NCBI RefSeq assembly: GCF_900459225.1 | Contig: NZ_UHFH01000003.1 | Coordinates: forward strand, 588,501 to 652,500 | DNA length: 64,000 bases | DNA from: Streptococcus dysgalactiae subsp. dysgalactiae | Lineage (GTDB): Bacteria; Bacillota; Bacilli; Lactobacillales; Streptococcaceae | Reading direction: 5' to 3' | Part shown: piece by piece, positions 19,301 through 28,001 of the stretch | Layout of the letters: each line of letters opens with the position of its first letter | Position numbering within the stretch: the first letter of the stretch is position 1 | Program-made: the position numbers and the translations under genes | The notes under the pieces: generated by a model | Seen by the model: only the letters and a program-made list of their open reading frames with translations | Databases searched by the model: none | What the model was told of the DNA's origin: nothing

Positions 19301-20990
19301 TTTGTGTCCAGATGGAGAAGATCGTGTCCTTGTTCAAGACAATAAGGTCTTTATTCCTCAAGAAGCCGATGGTAGCTTCCTGTTGCCGGCAGATGCAACG
19401 GATTTAAGCCATGTTTATTATGTGGTAGAGGATTACGCTGGTAATCGTGTGTCTGCGACTTTAGAAGACCTTGTTAGTATCGGAAATGATAAGGGGCTTG
19501 TTAGCGTGAAAATCTTTAGCCCAGAACTCAATAGCAATATTAATTTGGAGTTTTCATATGCCGTTAAAGATGACAAGGGAAATGTTATTGCCAAAGAACA
19601 TCACGGTCAAGACCTCAATACCCTTAAATTACCATTTGGTACCTACACCATTGATTTGTTCTTGTACGATGAAGAGCGAGCAAAATTAATCAGCTCTCCA
19701 AGTGCAACGGTGGTCCTTTCTGAAGATGATAGTGTTAAAGAAGTTGTCTTTATCGTTGATATTTTAACAAAGGCTTCTTACCTTGTTGACATAGATAAAG
19801 AGTTGCCAAAAGGATCGTCTGTACATCTCCTTAGTCAAAATGGGGCTGATATTAATTTACCAAGAGCGAAATACTCACGCACAGATTATGGTAAATTTGT
19901 GCCGACTGGCGATTACAAATTATCCTTAATATTACCAACTGGTTACGATGTATTCGAAAACCTTGATGAGTTAGTGGTTTCCGTTCTAGATGATGAGGTA
20001 AATGTTACCAAATTAACGCTAATTAATAAGACAGCCTTGTTAGCAACTCTAGCAGATCAAAGCGATCTTATCTTAGATCCTGTCTTTTACAATGCTAGCA
20101 TTGATGTGAAAACAGCCTACCTCACTAGTTTAGAGAAAGCCCAAGTCTTACTCAAAGACAAAGCTAAACAAGAGGTCATTGATCAAGCTGTTGCGACTTT
20201 AGTAAAAGCTCGTCAAGCCCTAAATGGTAAAGTAACAGATTTAACTGCCTTGAGTAATGAAATTCTTGAAGAAGCTAATGTGATAGCCAGCCAATCCTTT
20301 ACAAATGCTAGTCCATTGAACAGGGAAACCTACCAAAACCAACTGGTAGTTGCTAAAGCATTGCTTCAAAAAGCCAAGGTGAGCCAGGAAGAAGTGGAAC
20401 AGGCTCTGGCAGCTCTGCTCACTGCCAAAGAGCATGTGTTAGGGCATCAGACAGATTACACTGCCCTCCGTCAAATGGTGACCAAAGCATCGGTTCTCAA
20501 ACAAACCGCAGCCAAGTATCAAATGGCAAGCCAGTCTAGCAAAGAAGCTTACGACAACTTGTTGACAGCTGCTAAAAACCTCTTGGAAACTCAAGGAGCT
20601 ACTCAAGCAGAAGTGGATGCTCTTCTGGCTCAAATTAAGGCAGCAGAGAAAGCTTTAGATGGGCAAGGAAATCTGTCTTCTCAAGAAAACACTCATTATC
20701 CACAAGAACAGCTGTTACCAGAAGAATCACAAGAAGCCCCACCTCATTCCATGTTGCTGGGCCAAAAAGACTTACGAGAAAGCGAGGTTGCTCAGAAGCG
20801 TGCCCAAAGGGTCTTTGTCTTGCTCAACGAGCCTCAAATGCCACTCGCTCGAGCTGTGGCAAATAGCAACAAGAAGCTAGAACACTTACCACAAACAGGT
20901 GATAAATCTCCTCAATTATTACTGATTAGTTTAGGATTTGCCAGCCTACTAATGGTTATCCCACTAGCTTACAAACGCTCTAGGAACTAA
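16319..20990 (+). pseudogene. Cell-wall-anchored subtilisin-like protease (C5a-peptidase/lactocepin type), disrupted
   Basis: The parts of one surface protease of about 1550 residues are present. They are a YSIRK-like signal peptide (FSLRKYKVGAVSVLLG), an S8 domain with catalytic Asp (codon 16773), His (16971), Asn-containing AAGND and Ser (17958, SGTSMASPHVAG), a PA-domain insert, and Fn3-like domains. Three FIVAR-type helical repeats (about 20050-20670) and a sortase site LPQTGDKS with a membrane helix and basic tail complete it. Two lesions break it. Near 16575-16603 the reading frame shifts, possibly at a GGGG run, and the N-terminal frame stops at 16603. An in-frame TAG lies at 19098-19100. 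All catalytic residues survive in the middle segment, which has no secretion signal, and the sortase signal is on the last segment. Such proteases cleave host C5a or chemokines, or generate peptides. Inactivation looks recent because the rest is well preserved. Confidence 0.9.
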
Positions 20991-21024
20991 TACAAACACT
21001 TGGATTATCTCAGTTAAGTCACTT

Positions 21025-21075
21025 AAAAAGCATGGCTTCGTTTTCCGTTGAGGAAAGCGAACTCATGCTTTTTTG
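21025..21075 (+). terminator. Terminator after the surface protease
   Basis: AAAAAGCATG pairs with CATGCTTTTTT; an inner stem (TTTCC/GGAAA) supports it. The T-run ends at about 21074. Confidence 0.8.
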
Positions 21076-21229
21076 AGTTAGTTTTGGTTACTTTTTTTGA
21101 CAAGATGGTAGCCCAGGCAATATCAAAAAAGAAGTGGTTTAAGGCCTGCCTTAGCCCCTAGTTGCCCTATTTTTAGTCTTCTATGTTATAATAAAGGGAC
21201 ATGACTCAAAAGAAATAGTAGGAAATAAC

Positions 21230-22027
21230 ATGATTAAACTAATAGCAACAGATATGGATGGCACCTTCTTAGCTGAAGATGGGGCATACGATCAAGCGAG
21301 ATTAGCTGCGCTATTACCAAAACTAACAGAAAAAGGAATAGTCTTTACTGTTTCGAGTGGCCGCTCGCTCTTGGCCATTGATCAGCTGTTTGAACCTTTT
21401 TTGGATCAGATTGCTGTGATAGCTGAAAATGGCTCTGTTGTTCAGTACCAAGGCGAGGTGCTCTTTGCAGATGTGATGACACAAGCGCAATATGTAGAAG
21501 TTGCAGAAAAGATTTTGGCTAATCCACATTATGTTGAAACAGGTATGGTCTTTTCTGGGCAAAAGGCAGCCTATGTTTTAAAGGGAGCAAGCCAAGAGTA
21601 CATTCAAAAAACCAAACACTACTATGCTAATGTTAAAGTTGTTGATGGCTTTGAAGATATGGAAAATGATACCATTTTTAAAGTTTCTACCAACTTTACA
21701 GGCGATACGGTCTTGGAAGGTAGTGATTGGTTAAATCAGGCTTTGCCTTATGCTACTGCAGTGACAACAGGCTTTGATTCTATTGATATTATCTTAAAAG
21801 AGGTTAATAAAGGTTTCGGAATGGATCACCTTTGCCAAGCTTTAGGGATTGAGCCTTCAGAAACCATTGCTTTTGGAGATAATTTTAACGATTATCAAAT
21901 GTTGGAATTTGCCGGTAAGGCTATTGCTACGGAGAATGCAAGACCCGAAATCAAAGCGATTTCAGATCAAGTCATTGGGCACTGCAATGACGGAGCAGTA
22001 TTAACGTATTTAGAAGGATTAGTGTAA
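21230..22027 (+). CDS. Cof-type HAD-IIB sugar-phosphatase-like hydrolase (first)
   Basis: A 265-residue cytoplasmic phosphatase of the Cof family. Motif I is ATDMDGTFL (the second Asp acts as acid/base), motif II is the Ser of TVSSGRS, and motifs III and IV appear as Lys in KEVNKGFG and FGDNFNDYQML. The cap domain lies between (about residues 80-190). Members dephosphorylate sugar phosphates, flavin or nucleotide derivatives, often promiscuously, so the substrate is not predictable. It is followed after three bases by a second Cof protein and then ftsY, apparently one operon. Confidence 0.9.
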   Translation: MIKLIATDMDGTFLAEDGAYDQARLAALLPKLTEKGIVFTVSSGRSLLAIDQLFEPFLDQIAVIAENGSVVQYQGEVLFADVMTQAQYVEVAEKILANPHYVETGMVFSGQKAAYVLKGASQEYIQKTKHYYANVKVVDGFEDMENDTIFKVSTNFTGDTVLEGSDWLNQALPYATAVTTGFDSIDIILKEVNKGFGMDHLCQALGIEPSETIAFGDNFNDYQMLEFAGKAIATENARPEIKAISDQVIGHCNDGAVLTYLEGLV

Positions 22028-22030
22028 AGC

Positions 22031-22855
22031 ATGGATATTAAGATTTTGGCGCTTGATTTAGATGGCACTCTGTATAACACGGAAAAAATTGTGACAGATG
22101 CTAATAAAGAAGCACTTGCCGCTGCTAGAGAAAAAGGGGTTAAGGTAGTTATTACAACAGGTCGTCCCCTTAGGGCCATTGGTAATCTTTTAGAAGAATT
22201 AAATCTCCTAGATGAAGAGGATTACAGTATCACCTTTAATGGTGGACTGATTCAGCGTAACACAGGAGAAATTTTGGATAAACGTTCTCTTAATTTTGAT
22301 CAGATTTACCAGATTCAAAAGGCTCTGGAGGCGGTTGGATTACCAACCGATGTTATCAGTGATGGGGATGTGTACAGCATTCCTAGTAAAGATGGTCGGC
22401 ATTCTCAATACCGCTTAGCTAATCCTATGTTAAATTTTATTGAGGTAAGTTCTGTTGACGACTTGCCAACAGATATTTCTTATAATAAGATTGTAACAGT
22501 AACAGATCCAGACTTTTTGGATCAGCAGATTGCCAAATTGTCACCACGTTTATTTGAAGATTTTGAAGCTTTTAAATCACGAGATATTATTTTTGAAATC
22601 ATGCCAAACGGTATTGACAAGGCATTTGGATTAAAGTTGCTTTGTGAACATCTTGGACTTGACGCTAAACACGTTATGGCCATGGGAGATGAAGCGAATG
22701 ATTTTAGCATGTTGGAATGGGCAGGCCTTGGAGTGGCTATGGCCAACGGTGTTTCAGGAGCTAAAGTAGCTGCTGATGCGGTGACGACCTTGACCAATGA
22801 TGAGTCTGGTGTCGCAGAAGCTGTCAAAAGATTTATTTTAGATGAGGAGAATTAA
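22031..22855 (+). CDS. Cof-type HAD-IIB hydrolase (second)
   Basis: A 274-residue paralogue of the preceding phosphatase family. Motif I is LDLDGTLYN, motif II TTGRPLRA, motif III Lys in GIDKAFGLKLL and motif IV MGDEANDFSML. It overlaps ftsY by one base (TAATG), so translation is coupled. The pairing of a Cof phosphatase with ftsY recurs in streptococci; whether it has functional meaning is unknown. Confidence 0.9.
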   Translation: MDIKILALDLDGTLYNTEKIVTDANKEALAAAREKGVKVVITTGRPLRAIGNLLEELNLLDEEDYSITFNGGLIQRNTGEILDKRSLNFDQIYQIQKALEAVGLPTDVISDGDVYSIPSKDGRHSQYRLANPMLNFIEVSSVDDLPTDISYNKIVTVTDPDFLDQQIAKLSPRLFEDFEAFKSRDIIFEIMPNGIDKAFGLKLLCEHLGLDAKHVMAMGDEANDFSMLEWAGLGVAMANGVSGAKVAADAVTTLTNDESGVAEAVKRFILDEEN

Positions 22856-24405
22856 TGGGATTATTTGATCGTTTATTTGGGAAAAAAGAAACCCAACAAG
22901 TGACCGAAACCAAACCAGAAGAAGAACTTTTGGAAACATCAGCTAAAGAAGAGGCTGTTTCGACAACCAGTGAGCAAGATCAGCCAGACCTCACGCTGTC
23001 ACAAGACGACGCTCCAGCAGTTGTTACTCTAGAAGAACAAGCTTCCGAAGACAGCTTAGAAGCATCGCAACAGCGTGAAGATAAACTTGTTGAAAGCACA
23101 GCAGTTTCTCCAGCAGATTCTGCTAGCATGGTCGGTGACAAAGATGATCTTACGTCAAGTCCATTCGGTCAAGCTACTGTATCAGATACAGAAGAAATCA
23201 AGGAACAGCCGATTGTAGATCAATTCCCAGTGGAACAAACTCAAGATGCTGAGTCAGCTAATTTCACGGAAGAGGATGAAACAAGTCTTTCAGAAGAACC
23301 ATCCAGTAGCCAACAATTTATGGAGGACTATTACCGTCGTAAGGCTGCTGTTGAAACAAGTCTTCAAGAAGCAGCTGCAGCAACTGTCCCACTGATGCCA
23401 GAGGAACCGGTTGAGGTATCTGTAGGGTCCGATATGTCAGAAGAGGTTGCACAAGACGACTCTTTGACTGAGGTGACGGAAACGGATGAGGAAAAATACA
23501 AGCGTAGCTTGAAAAAAACACGAACAGGTTTTTCAGCTCGCTTAAACAGTTTCTTTGCTAATTTCAGACGCGTGGATGAGGAGTTCTTCGAGGACTTAGA
23601 AGAAATGTTGATTCTATCAGATGTCGGTGTACATGTGGCGACAACTTTGACAGAGGAGTTGCGTTATGAAGCCAAACTGGAAAATGCTAAAAAACCAGAT
23701 GCCTTGAAACGCGTGATTGTGGAAAAATTGGTGGACATCTATGAGAAAGATGGACAATATAATGAAGCTATCAATTATCAAGATGGCTTGACCGTCATGT
23801 TGTTTGTAGGAGTTAATGGCGTTGGTAAAACCACTTCGATTGGGAAGTTGGCTTACCGCTACAAGCAAGAAGGGAAAAAAGTCATGTTAGTGGCAGCTGA
23901 TACCTTCCGTGCCGGTGCTGTTGCTCAGCTAGTCGAATGGGGACGCCGAGTAGATGTGCCAGTGATTATGGGTCCTGAGAAGGCTGACCCAGCGTCCGTT
24001 GTTTTTGACGGGGTGGAAAAAGCTGTGGCAGAAGGTGCAGATATTCTTATGATTGACACGGCTGGTCGTTTGCAAAATAAAGAAAATCTCATGGCAGAGC
24101 TGGAAAAAATGGGCCGTATCATTAAGCGCGTGATACCAGATGCCCCTCATGAAACGCTTTTGGCCTTAGATGCTTCAACAGGTCAAAATGCGCTTAGCCA
24201 AGCCAAGGAATTTTCAAAAATAACCCCTTTAACAGGTTTGATTCTAACGAAAATTGATGGAACTGCCAAAGGTGGGGTGGTCTTAGCCATCCGTCAAGAA
24301 TTGGATATTCCAGTGAAGTTCATCGGATTTGGTGAAAAAATGGATGATATTGGAGAATTCCATTCAGAAGATTTTATGAAAGGTCTTTTGGAAGGGATCT
24401 TATAA
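22855..24405 (+). CDS. ftsY: Signal recognition particle receptor FtsY
   Basis: The GTPase receptor that docks SRP-ribosome complexes at the membrane. The first about 210 residues are highly acidic and low in complexity, rich in Glu, Ser and Thr, which is the variable A domain. The conserved NG domain follows. The N part has LEEMLILSDVGVHVA. The G part has GVNGVGKTTSIGKLA (P-loop), AADTFRAGAVAQL, MIDTAGRLQ and TKIDGTAKGG. The length of 516 residues is long but usual for streptococci with extended A domains. A bidirectional terminator follows. Confidence 0.97.
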   Translation: MGLFDRLFGKKETQQVTETKPEEELLETSAKEEAVSTTSEQDQPDLTLSQDDAPAVVTLEEQASEDSLEASQQREDKLVESTAVSPADSASMVGDKDDLTSSPFGQATVSDTEEIKEQPIVDQFPVEQTQDAESANFTEEDETSLSEEPSSSQQFMEDYYRRKAAVETSLQEAAAATVPLMPEEPVEVSVGSDMSEEVAQDDSLTEVTETDEEKYKRSLKKTRTGFSARLNSFFANFRRVDEEFFEDLEEMLILSDVGVHVATTLTEELRYEAKLENAKKPDALKRVIVEKLVDIYEKDGQYNEAINYQDGLTVMLFVGVNGVGKTTSIGKLAYRYKQEGKKVMLVAADTFRAGAVAQLVEWGRRVDVPVIMGPEKADPASVVFDGVEKAVAEGADILMIDTAGRLQNKENLMAELEKMGRIIKRVIPDAPHETLLALDASTGQNALSQAKEFSKITPLTGLILTKIDGTAKGGVVLAIRQELDIPVKFIGFGEKMDDIGEFHSEDFMKGLLEGIL

Positions 24406-24409
24406 CCTC

Positions 24410-24446
24410 AAAAGGTCAGCCTAGACATAGCTAGGCTGACCTTTTT
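24410..24446. terminator. Bidirectional terminator between ftsY and the convergent permease operon
   Basis: A perfect 15-bp stem (AAAAGGTCAGCCTAG) has a 6-nt loop, with A- and T-tracts on both sides. It can serve both converging units. Confidence 0.88.
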
Positions 24447-24530
24447 AAGTTGTTTGAGATATAGAGACTGATTGACCATTGATTAGAATACCAAAAACCG
24501 AGTTTTTTAGGTAGCATATTCTATATGATT

Positions 24531-25346
24531 CTAAAAAATACGATAAACATAAGGGTTGTCAGGTTCCTGAACTTGGTGAACTTCAGACAGTTCAAGAACA
24601 GGTAGATTTTGTTCCAAGTTTTTATCATATTCCATATGAAGGCGACCTTTGACAGTCAGCCAGGTGTTGTTAGGGTAGCTGGCTTGGCTGCCTGTTGTCA
24701 AAAGCCCATACACTCCTGAATCGGCAATACAGTGAATAATGCCGAAACGGAAAAGAAATTGGTAGTTGTCATGGCCCGGTTCGTTGTAAACGAAACCAGT
24801 GTACTGGATGTCACGATCAACAAACTCATCGGGATAGAGATAGATCAATTCCATCACTTCCATATAATTTTCAGTGGTAATGGTGACCGGTTTCTTGCCT
24901 TTATACTTATTGAGTTCTTGACGCATCTCTTTTTGATAGGCAGATTTTGTAAAATAAAGGCTGGTATCAGGTTTGAGGTATTGGATGGTGGTTCCGTCAT
25001 CACTGACTCCTGTTTTAGAAGCTCCCGCAGCCAATGGGAAAGTGTAGCCTTTAGCAGAAACCGTGGTGGAATCTAAGGTAACGGTCGGCACAAGGAGTCC
25101 GACTAAGACAGGAAAGACCAAGATAAAAGGACTCGTCAGCTTTGCGATTTTTCCTGTTAAATGGCTGTGTACCTTAATGTTTTTCATCCAGGTATAGAGT
25201 TGAACAAGAGCTAAAATGAAAGATAAAACCATGGAAATATAAGCAAGGTAAGAATACCGAACATTGATGTACTGGTCCAGTTTACCAGACAACTGGAGGT
25301 ACATGGTTAATTCAAAATAGCCAGCTAAAATTAAGAAACGAATCAT
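24531..25346 (-). CDS. TIGR03943/DUF1980-type membrane protein (SMU.747/YcgQ-like)
   Basis: A 271-residue protein with two or three N-terminal membrane segments (FLILAGYFELTMYL, YLAYISMVLSFILALVQL and FILVFPVLVGLLV). A C-terminal half of beta-rich character, ending SEVHQVQEPDNPYVYRIF, probably lies outside the membrane. The start is set at MIRFLIL because its ATG overlaps the stop of the upstream permease gene (TAATG). The pair corresponds to the B. subtilis YcgR/YcgQ and S. mutans SMU.746/747 type; the latter has been linked to acid stress. The transported compound is unknown. Its tight coupling to the permease implies a two-subunit complex. Confidence 0.8.
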   Translation of the reverse strand: MIRFLILAGYFELTMYLQLSGKLDQYINVRYSYLAYISMVLSFILALVQLYTWMKNIKVHSHLTGKIAKLTSPFILVFPVLVGLLVPTVTLDSTTVSAKGYTFPLAAGASKTGVSDDGTTIQYLKPDTSLYFTKSAYQKEMRQELNKYKGKKPVTITTENYMEVMELIYLYPDEFVDRDIQYTGFVYNEPGHDNYQFLFRFGIIHCIADSGVYGLLTTGSQASYPNNTWLTVKGRLHMEYDKNLEQNLPVLELSEVHQVQEPDNPYVYRIF

Positions 25347-26248
25347 TAGAGCACCCCCACAAGTAAACAATAAACGGTAATCATAATGACGGATACGCCG
25401 ATAAATTGAACAATGAAGCGTCCTTTAAAAGCCTTTACCATCATCATGAGGTTTTTAATATCTACCATCGGACCGATTAAAAGAAAGGCAAGAACTGGAG
25501 CCACTCCAAAGGTTGATAATAAGGAAGCTCCGATAAAGGCATCGGCTTCACTACATAATGATAGAATGAAAGCCATAAGCATCATAATCAAAATGGCTGT
25601 CAAGGGATTGTGCCCAATCGTTGTCAACACACGGGTTGGGACATAAATTTGCATGGCAGAGGCAATCAAGGTTCCAAATACTAGATACCTACCGGTGTCG
25701 AAGAATTCATCAATAGCATGTACCAGTGCTAGATAAATGCGTTTTGGCAAGGTTTCATGAGAATAATCATGAAAATGCACGGGCTGAGCATTTTCCTTAA
25801 GAATATCCTCATCGACCAGGAAAGCCAACATCATGCCAAGCGCGATAGCTACTAAGATGGCACCAAAGAGACGAAGCATGAGGAAGCGAAGAGAATTCCC
25901 AAAAGCGGAATAGGTTGCAAACAAAACAATGGGGTTAATAATAGGAGCCGTAGCAAGGAAGGGCACTGCTGTATAGCTAGGCACCTTTTTTTCCAAGAAA
26001 CGATTAATAATAGGAATAATCCCACATTCGCAAGAGGGGAAAACAAATCCAACAAAAGTTCCAAATAGGATGCGCAAGAACTTTTGCTTAGGTAGGTATT
26101 TTTGAACTAAGTCTGGCGTAACAAAGACTTCAATGCAGCCAGAGAGAATCGTTCCTAAAAGAACAAAGGGCAGCGCCTCAATGATAATAGATAAAAAAAT
26201 CGCAAACCATTGTAGGACACTGGGAGGAAGAGTTGAAAACAGTGACAT
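25346..26248 (-). CDS. Permease of the UPF0718/DUF318 family (SMU.746/YcgR-like)
   Basis: A 300-residue polytopic protein with about eight hydrophobic segments. The signature FPSCECGIIPIINRFLEKKVPSYTAVPFLATAPIINP is divided over two helices near residues 70-110, and a Cys/Asp-containing CSEADAFIGASLL occurs later. These polar in-membrane Cys and Asp residues are typical of the family and suggest an ion or metal-related substrate, but none is proven. It forms a translationally coupled pair with the downstream TIGR03943 gene. About 150 bases upstream lies a gene for a 51-residue peptide in the same direction. Confidence 0.82.
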   Translation of the reverse strand: MSLFSTLPPSVLQWFAIFLSIIIEALPFVLLGTILSGCIEVFVTPDLVQKYLPKQKFLRILFGTFVGFVFPSCECGIIPIINRFLEKKVPSYTAVPFLATAPIINPIVLFATYSAFGNSLRFLMLRLFGAILVAIALGMMLAFLVDEDILKENAQPVHFHDYSHETLPKRIYLALVHAIDEFFDTGRYLVFGTLIASAMQIYVPTRVLTTIGHNPLTAILIMMLMAFILSLCSEADAFIGASLLSTFGVAPVLAFLLIGPMVDIKNLMMMVKAFKGRFIVQFIGVSVIMITVYCLLVGVL

Positions 26249-26394
26249 GCACCATATCCTTTCTAAATGACAAAAGAGAAGGCTAGAGCATTACTACTCA
26301 GCCTAAATCAATAACCTTTATTAGCGGTATGACAACTAGAAATCACGCTCACCTTCAGAGATTAAAGAAACTGTGAAGACAGCGGACAAGAACG

Positions 26395-26550
26395 TTAGGA
26401 TTGATTTGGTTTAGTAGGATTATTGGGTTTGTTATTAGTCACTAATTTACCATCAGTAGAAACGTCAAGGGGAGCATTAAAATGAGGCAATGAAGCAAAA
26501 CCTGCCATCATTTTCTCAAGTTCATCATTTTTTTTATGGGTAATTGCCAT
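26395..26550 (-). CDS. Small conserved-looking protein, 51 aa (SPJ_0845-like, tentative)
   Basis: The peptide starts MAITHKKNDELEKMMAGF and ends with an Asn/Pro/Lys-rich tail (NNKPNNPTKPNQS). GAAGGT lies six bases upstream of the ATG, and the reading frame occupies an otherwise empty 470-base gap. It is soluble and hydrophilic with an amphipathic N-terminal helix. It resembles a short streptococcal protein family annotated as SPJ_0845; I recall this only loosely. It may be transcribed with the permease pair downstream. Function is unknown. Confidence 0.65.
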   Translation of the reverse strand: MAITHKKNDELEKMMAGFASLPHFNAPLDVSTDGKLVTNNKPNNPTKPNQS

Positions 26551-26724
26551 GGGTATGACCTTCTTTCATTCAAGATAAGTCTATTATACTATCATTTAGA
26601 AACAATGCCAAAGCCAAAGTGTTTTTCGAAGCAAATGGCAGATGAGATGGTTAGGGGTCTAGCTATCAAGAGCTGTGATTGTGCTTTTGTGATAAAATAG
26701 AACAAAATAAAGAGGAGGAAAATT

Positions 26725-27207
26725 GTGATGATGACAAAAGAAGATTGGGTGAGAAGGTTAGGATTAGAACCACATGTGGAAGGGGGCTATTTTAAACAAA
26801 TGGAAAAAGCTTCAGAGCGTTTAGATTTTTCTGGTAAGGAGCGAGCGCTTTACACTAGTATTTATTTCTTATTAGAAGAAACTAATCCTTCTCATTTTCA
26901 CCGGTTAACGGCTGATGAAATTTGGTATTTCCATGCAGGAGAGGCCTTGACAGTCCATATGATTACACCAGATGGTCATTATGAAGCAGTAACTTTAGGT
27001 TTGGACTTGTCCAAAGGGCAACGGCTTCACTACTGTGTTCCTAAAGGAACTATTTTTGGATCAACGGTCGAGAAAGATTATGCCCTAGTATCTTGCCTTG
27101 TGGCGCCAGGTTTTGAATTTGATGATTTTGAATTGTTTAAAAGAGCAGATTTGCTGGCTACTTATCCAGAATACCAGACTATCATTGAGCGCTTAACGAG
27201 AGATTAG
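26725..27207 (+). CDS. Cupin_5 (DUF985) family protein
   Basis: A 160-residue beta-barrel protein. Recognisable family features are HVEGGYFKQM at the start, TSIYFLLEETNPSHFHRLTADEIWYFHAGEAL in the centre (two His plus Glu as a likely metal site) and LVSCLVAPGFEFDDFELF at the end. Members are small cupins of uncertain function, possibly sugar- or metal-binding. GTG 26725 and ATG 26728 or 26731 are all possible after the AGGAGG at 26713. It is a monocistronic unit just upstream of the phosphate regulator. Confidence 0.85.
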   Translation: MMMTKEDWVRRLGLEPHVEGGYFKQMEKASERLDFSGKERALYTSIYFLLEETNPSHFHRLTADEIWYFHAGEALTVHMITPDGHYEAVTLGLDLSKGQRLHYCVPKGTIFGSTVEKDYALVSCLVAPGFEFDDFELFKRADLLATYPEYQTIIERLTRD

Positions 27208-27293
27208 ACGTTTTTGAGACAACCTATGTGTTAGAGCAGCAACATTAGAATTTCTGATAAGTATGTTATAATGTGACTAATAGGAGATAACGG

Positions 27294-28001
27294 ATGACAA
27301 AACAAATCTTATTAGTGGATGATGAAGAACATATTTTGAGGCTACTGGATTATCATCTCAGTAAAGAAGGTTTTTCCACACAATTGGTAACAGATGGACG
27401 AAAAGCATTGACATTGGCAGAAACAGAGCCTTTTGACTTTATCCTACTTGATATTATGTTGCCTCGGTTAGACGGCATAGAAGTGTGTAAGCGACTAAGA
27501 GCTAAAGCTATTAAAACTCCGATTATGATGGTTTCTGCTAAAAGTGATGAATTTGATAAGGTTTTGGCCTTGGAATTAGGAGCTGATGATTACCTGACAA
27601 AGCCTTTTAGCCCTAGGGAATTAGTAGCTCGTGTCAAGGCTATTTTACGGCGAACCAGTAAAGAGCAGCAAGAAGATGACACAGATGATTTCAGGGATGA
27701 TTATCGGGTATTTGGGGCCCTAACCGTCTATCCAGACCGGCATGAGGTTTATAAGGCAGATCATTTATTGAGCCTTACCCCAAAGGAATTTGAACTCTTA
27801 CTCTATCTTATGAAACATCCCAACATGACCTTAACTAGGGAACGTTTACTTGAACGGATTTGGGGATATGATTTTGGACAAGAAACCCGTTTAGTGGATG
27901 TTCATATTGGCAAATTGAGAGATAAGATAGAGGATAACCCTAAAGACCCTCAATTTATTCAAACGATTAGAGGCTATGGGTATAAGTTTAAGGAGTTATA
28001 G
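27294..28001 (+). CDS. pnpR: OmpR-family response regulator, phosphate type (PhoP/PnpR-like)
   Basis: The receiver domain has D9-D10 and the phospho-acceptor D53 (FILLDIMLPRLDG), plus K in TKPFSPREL. The winged helix has LTPKEFELLLYLMKHPNMTLTR and LVDVHIGKLRDKIE. Position immediately before a PhoR-like kinase and a complete pst-phoU operon supports a role in phosphate control, as for PnpRS in pneumococcus. An extended -10 (TGTTATAAT, about 27262-27270) precedes it. The kinase gene begins directly at its stop codon. The regulator itself is intact although its kinase is frameshifted. Confidence 0.85.
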   Translation: MTKQILLVDDEEHILRLLDYHLSKEGFSTQLVTDGRKALTLAETEPFDFILLDIMLPRLDGIEVCKRLRAKAIKTPIMMVSAKSDEFDKVLALELGADDYLTKPFSPRELVARVKAILRRTSKEQQEDDTDDFRDDYRVFGALTVYPDRHEVYKADHLLSLTPKEFELLLYLMKHPNMTLTRERLLERIWGYDFGQETRLVDVHIGKLRDKIEDNPKDPQFIQTIRGYGYKFKEL

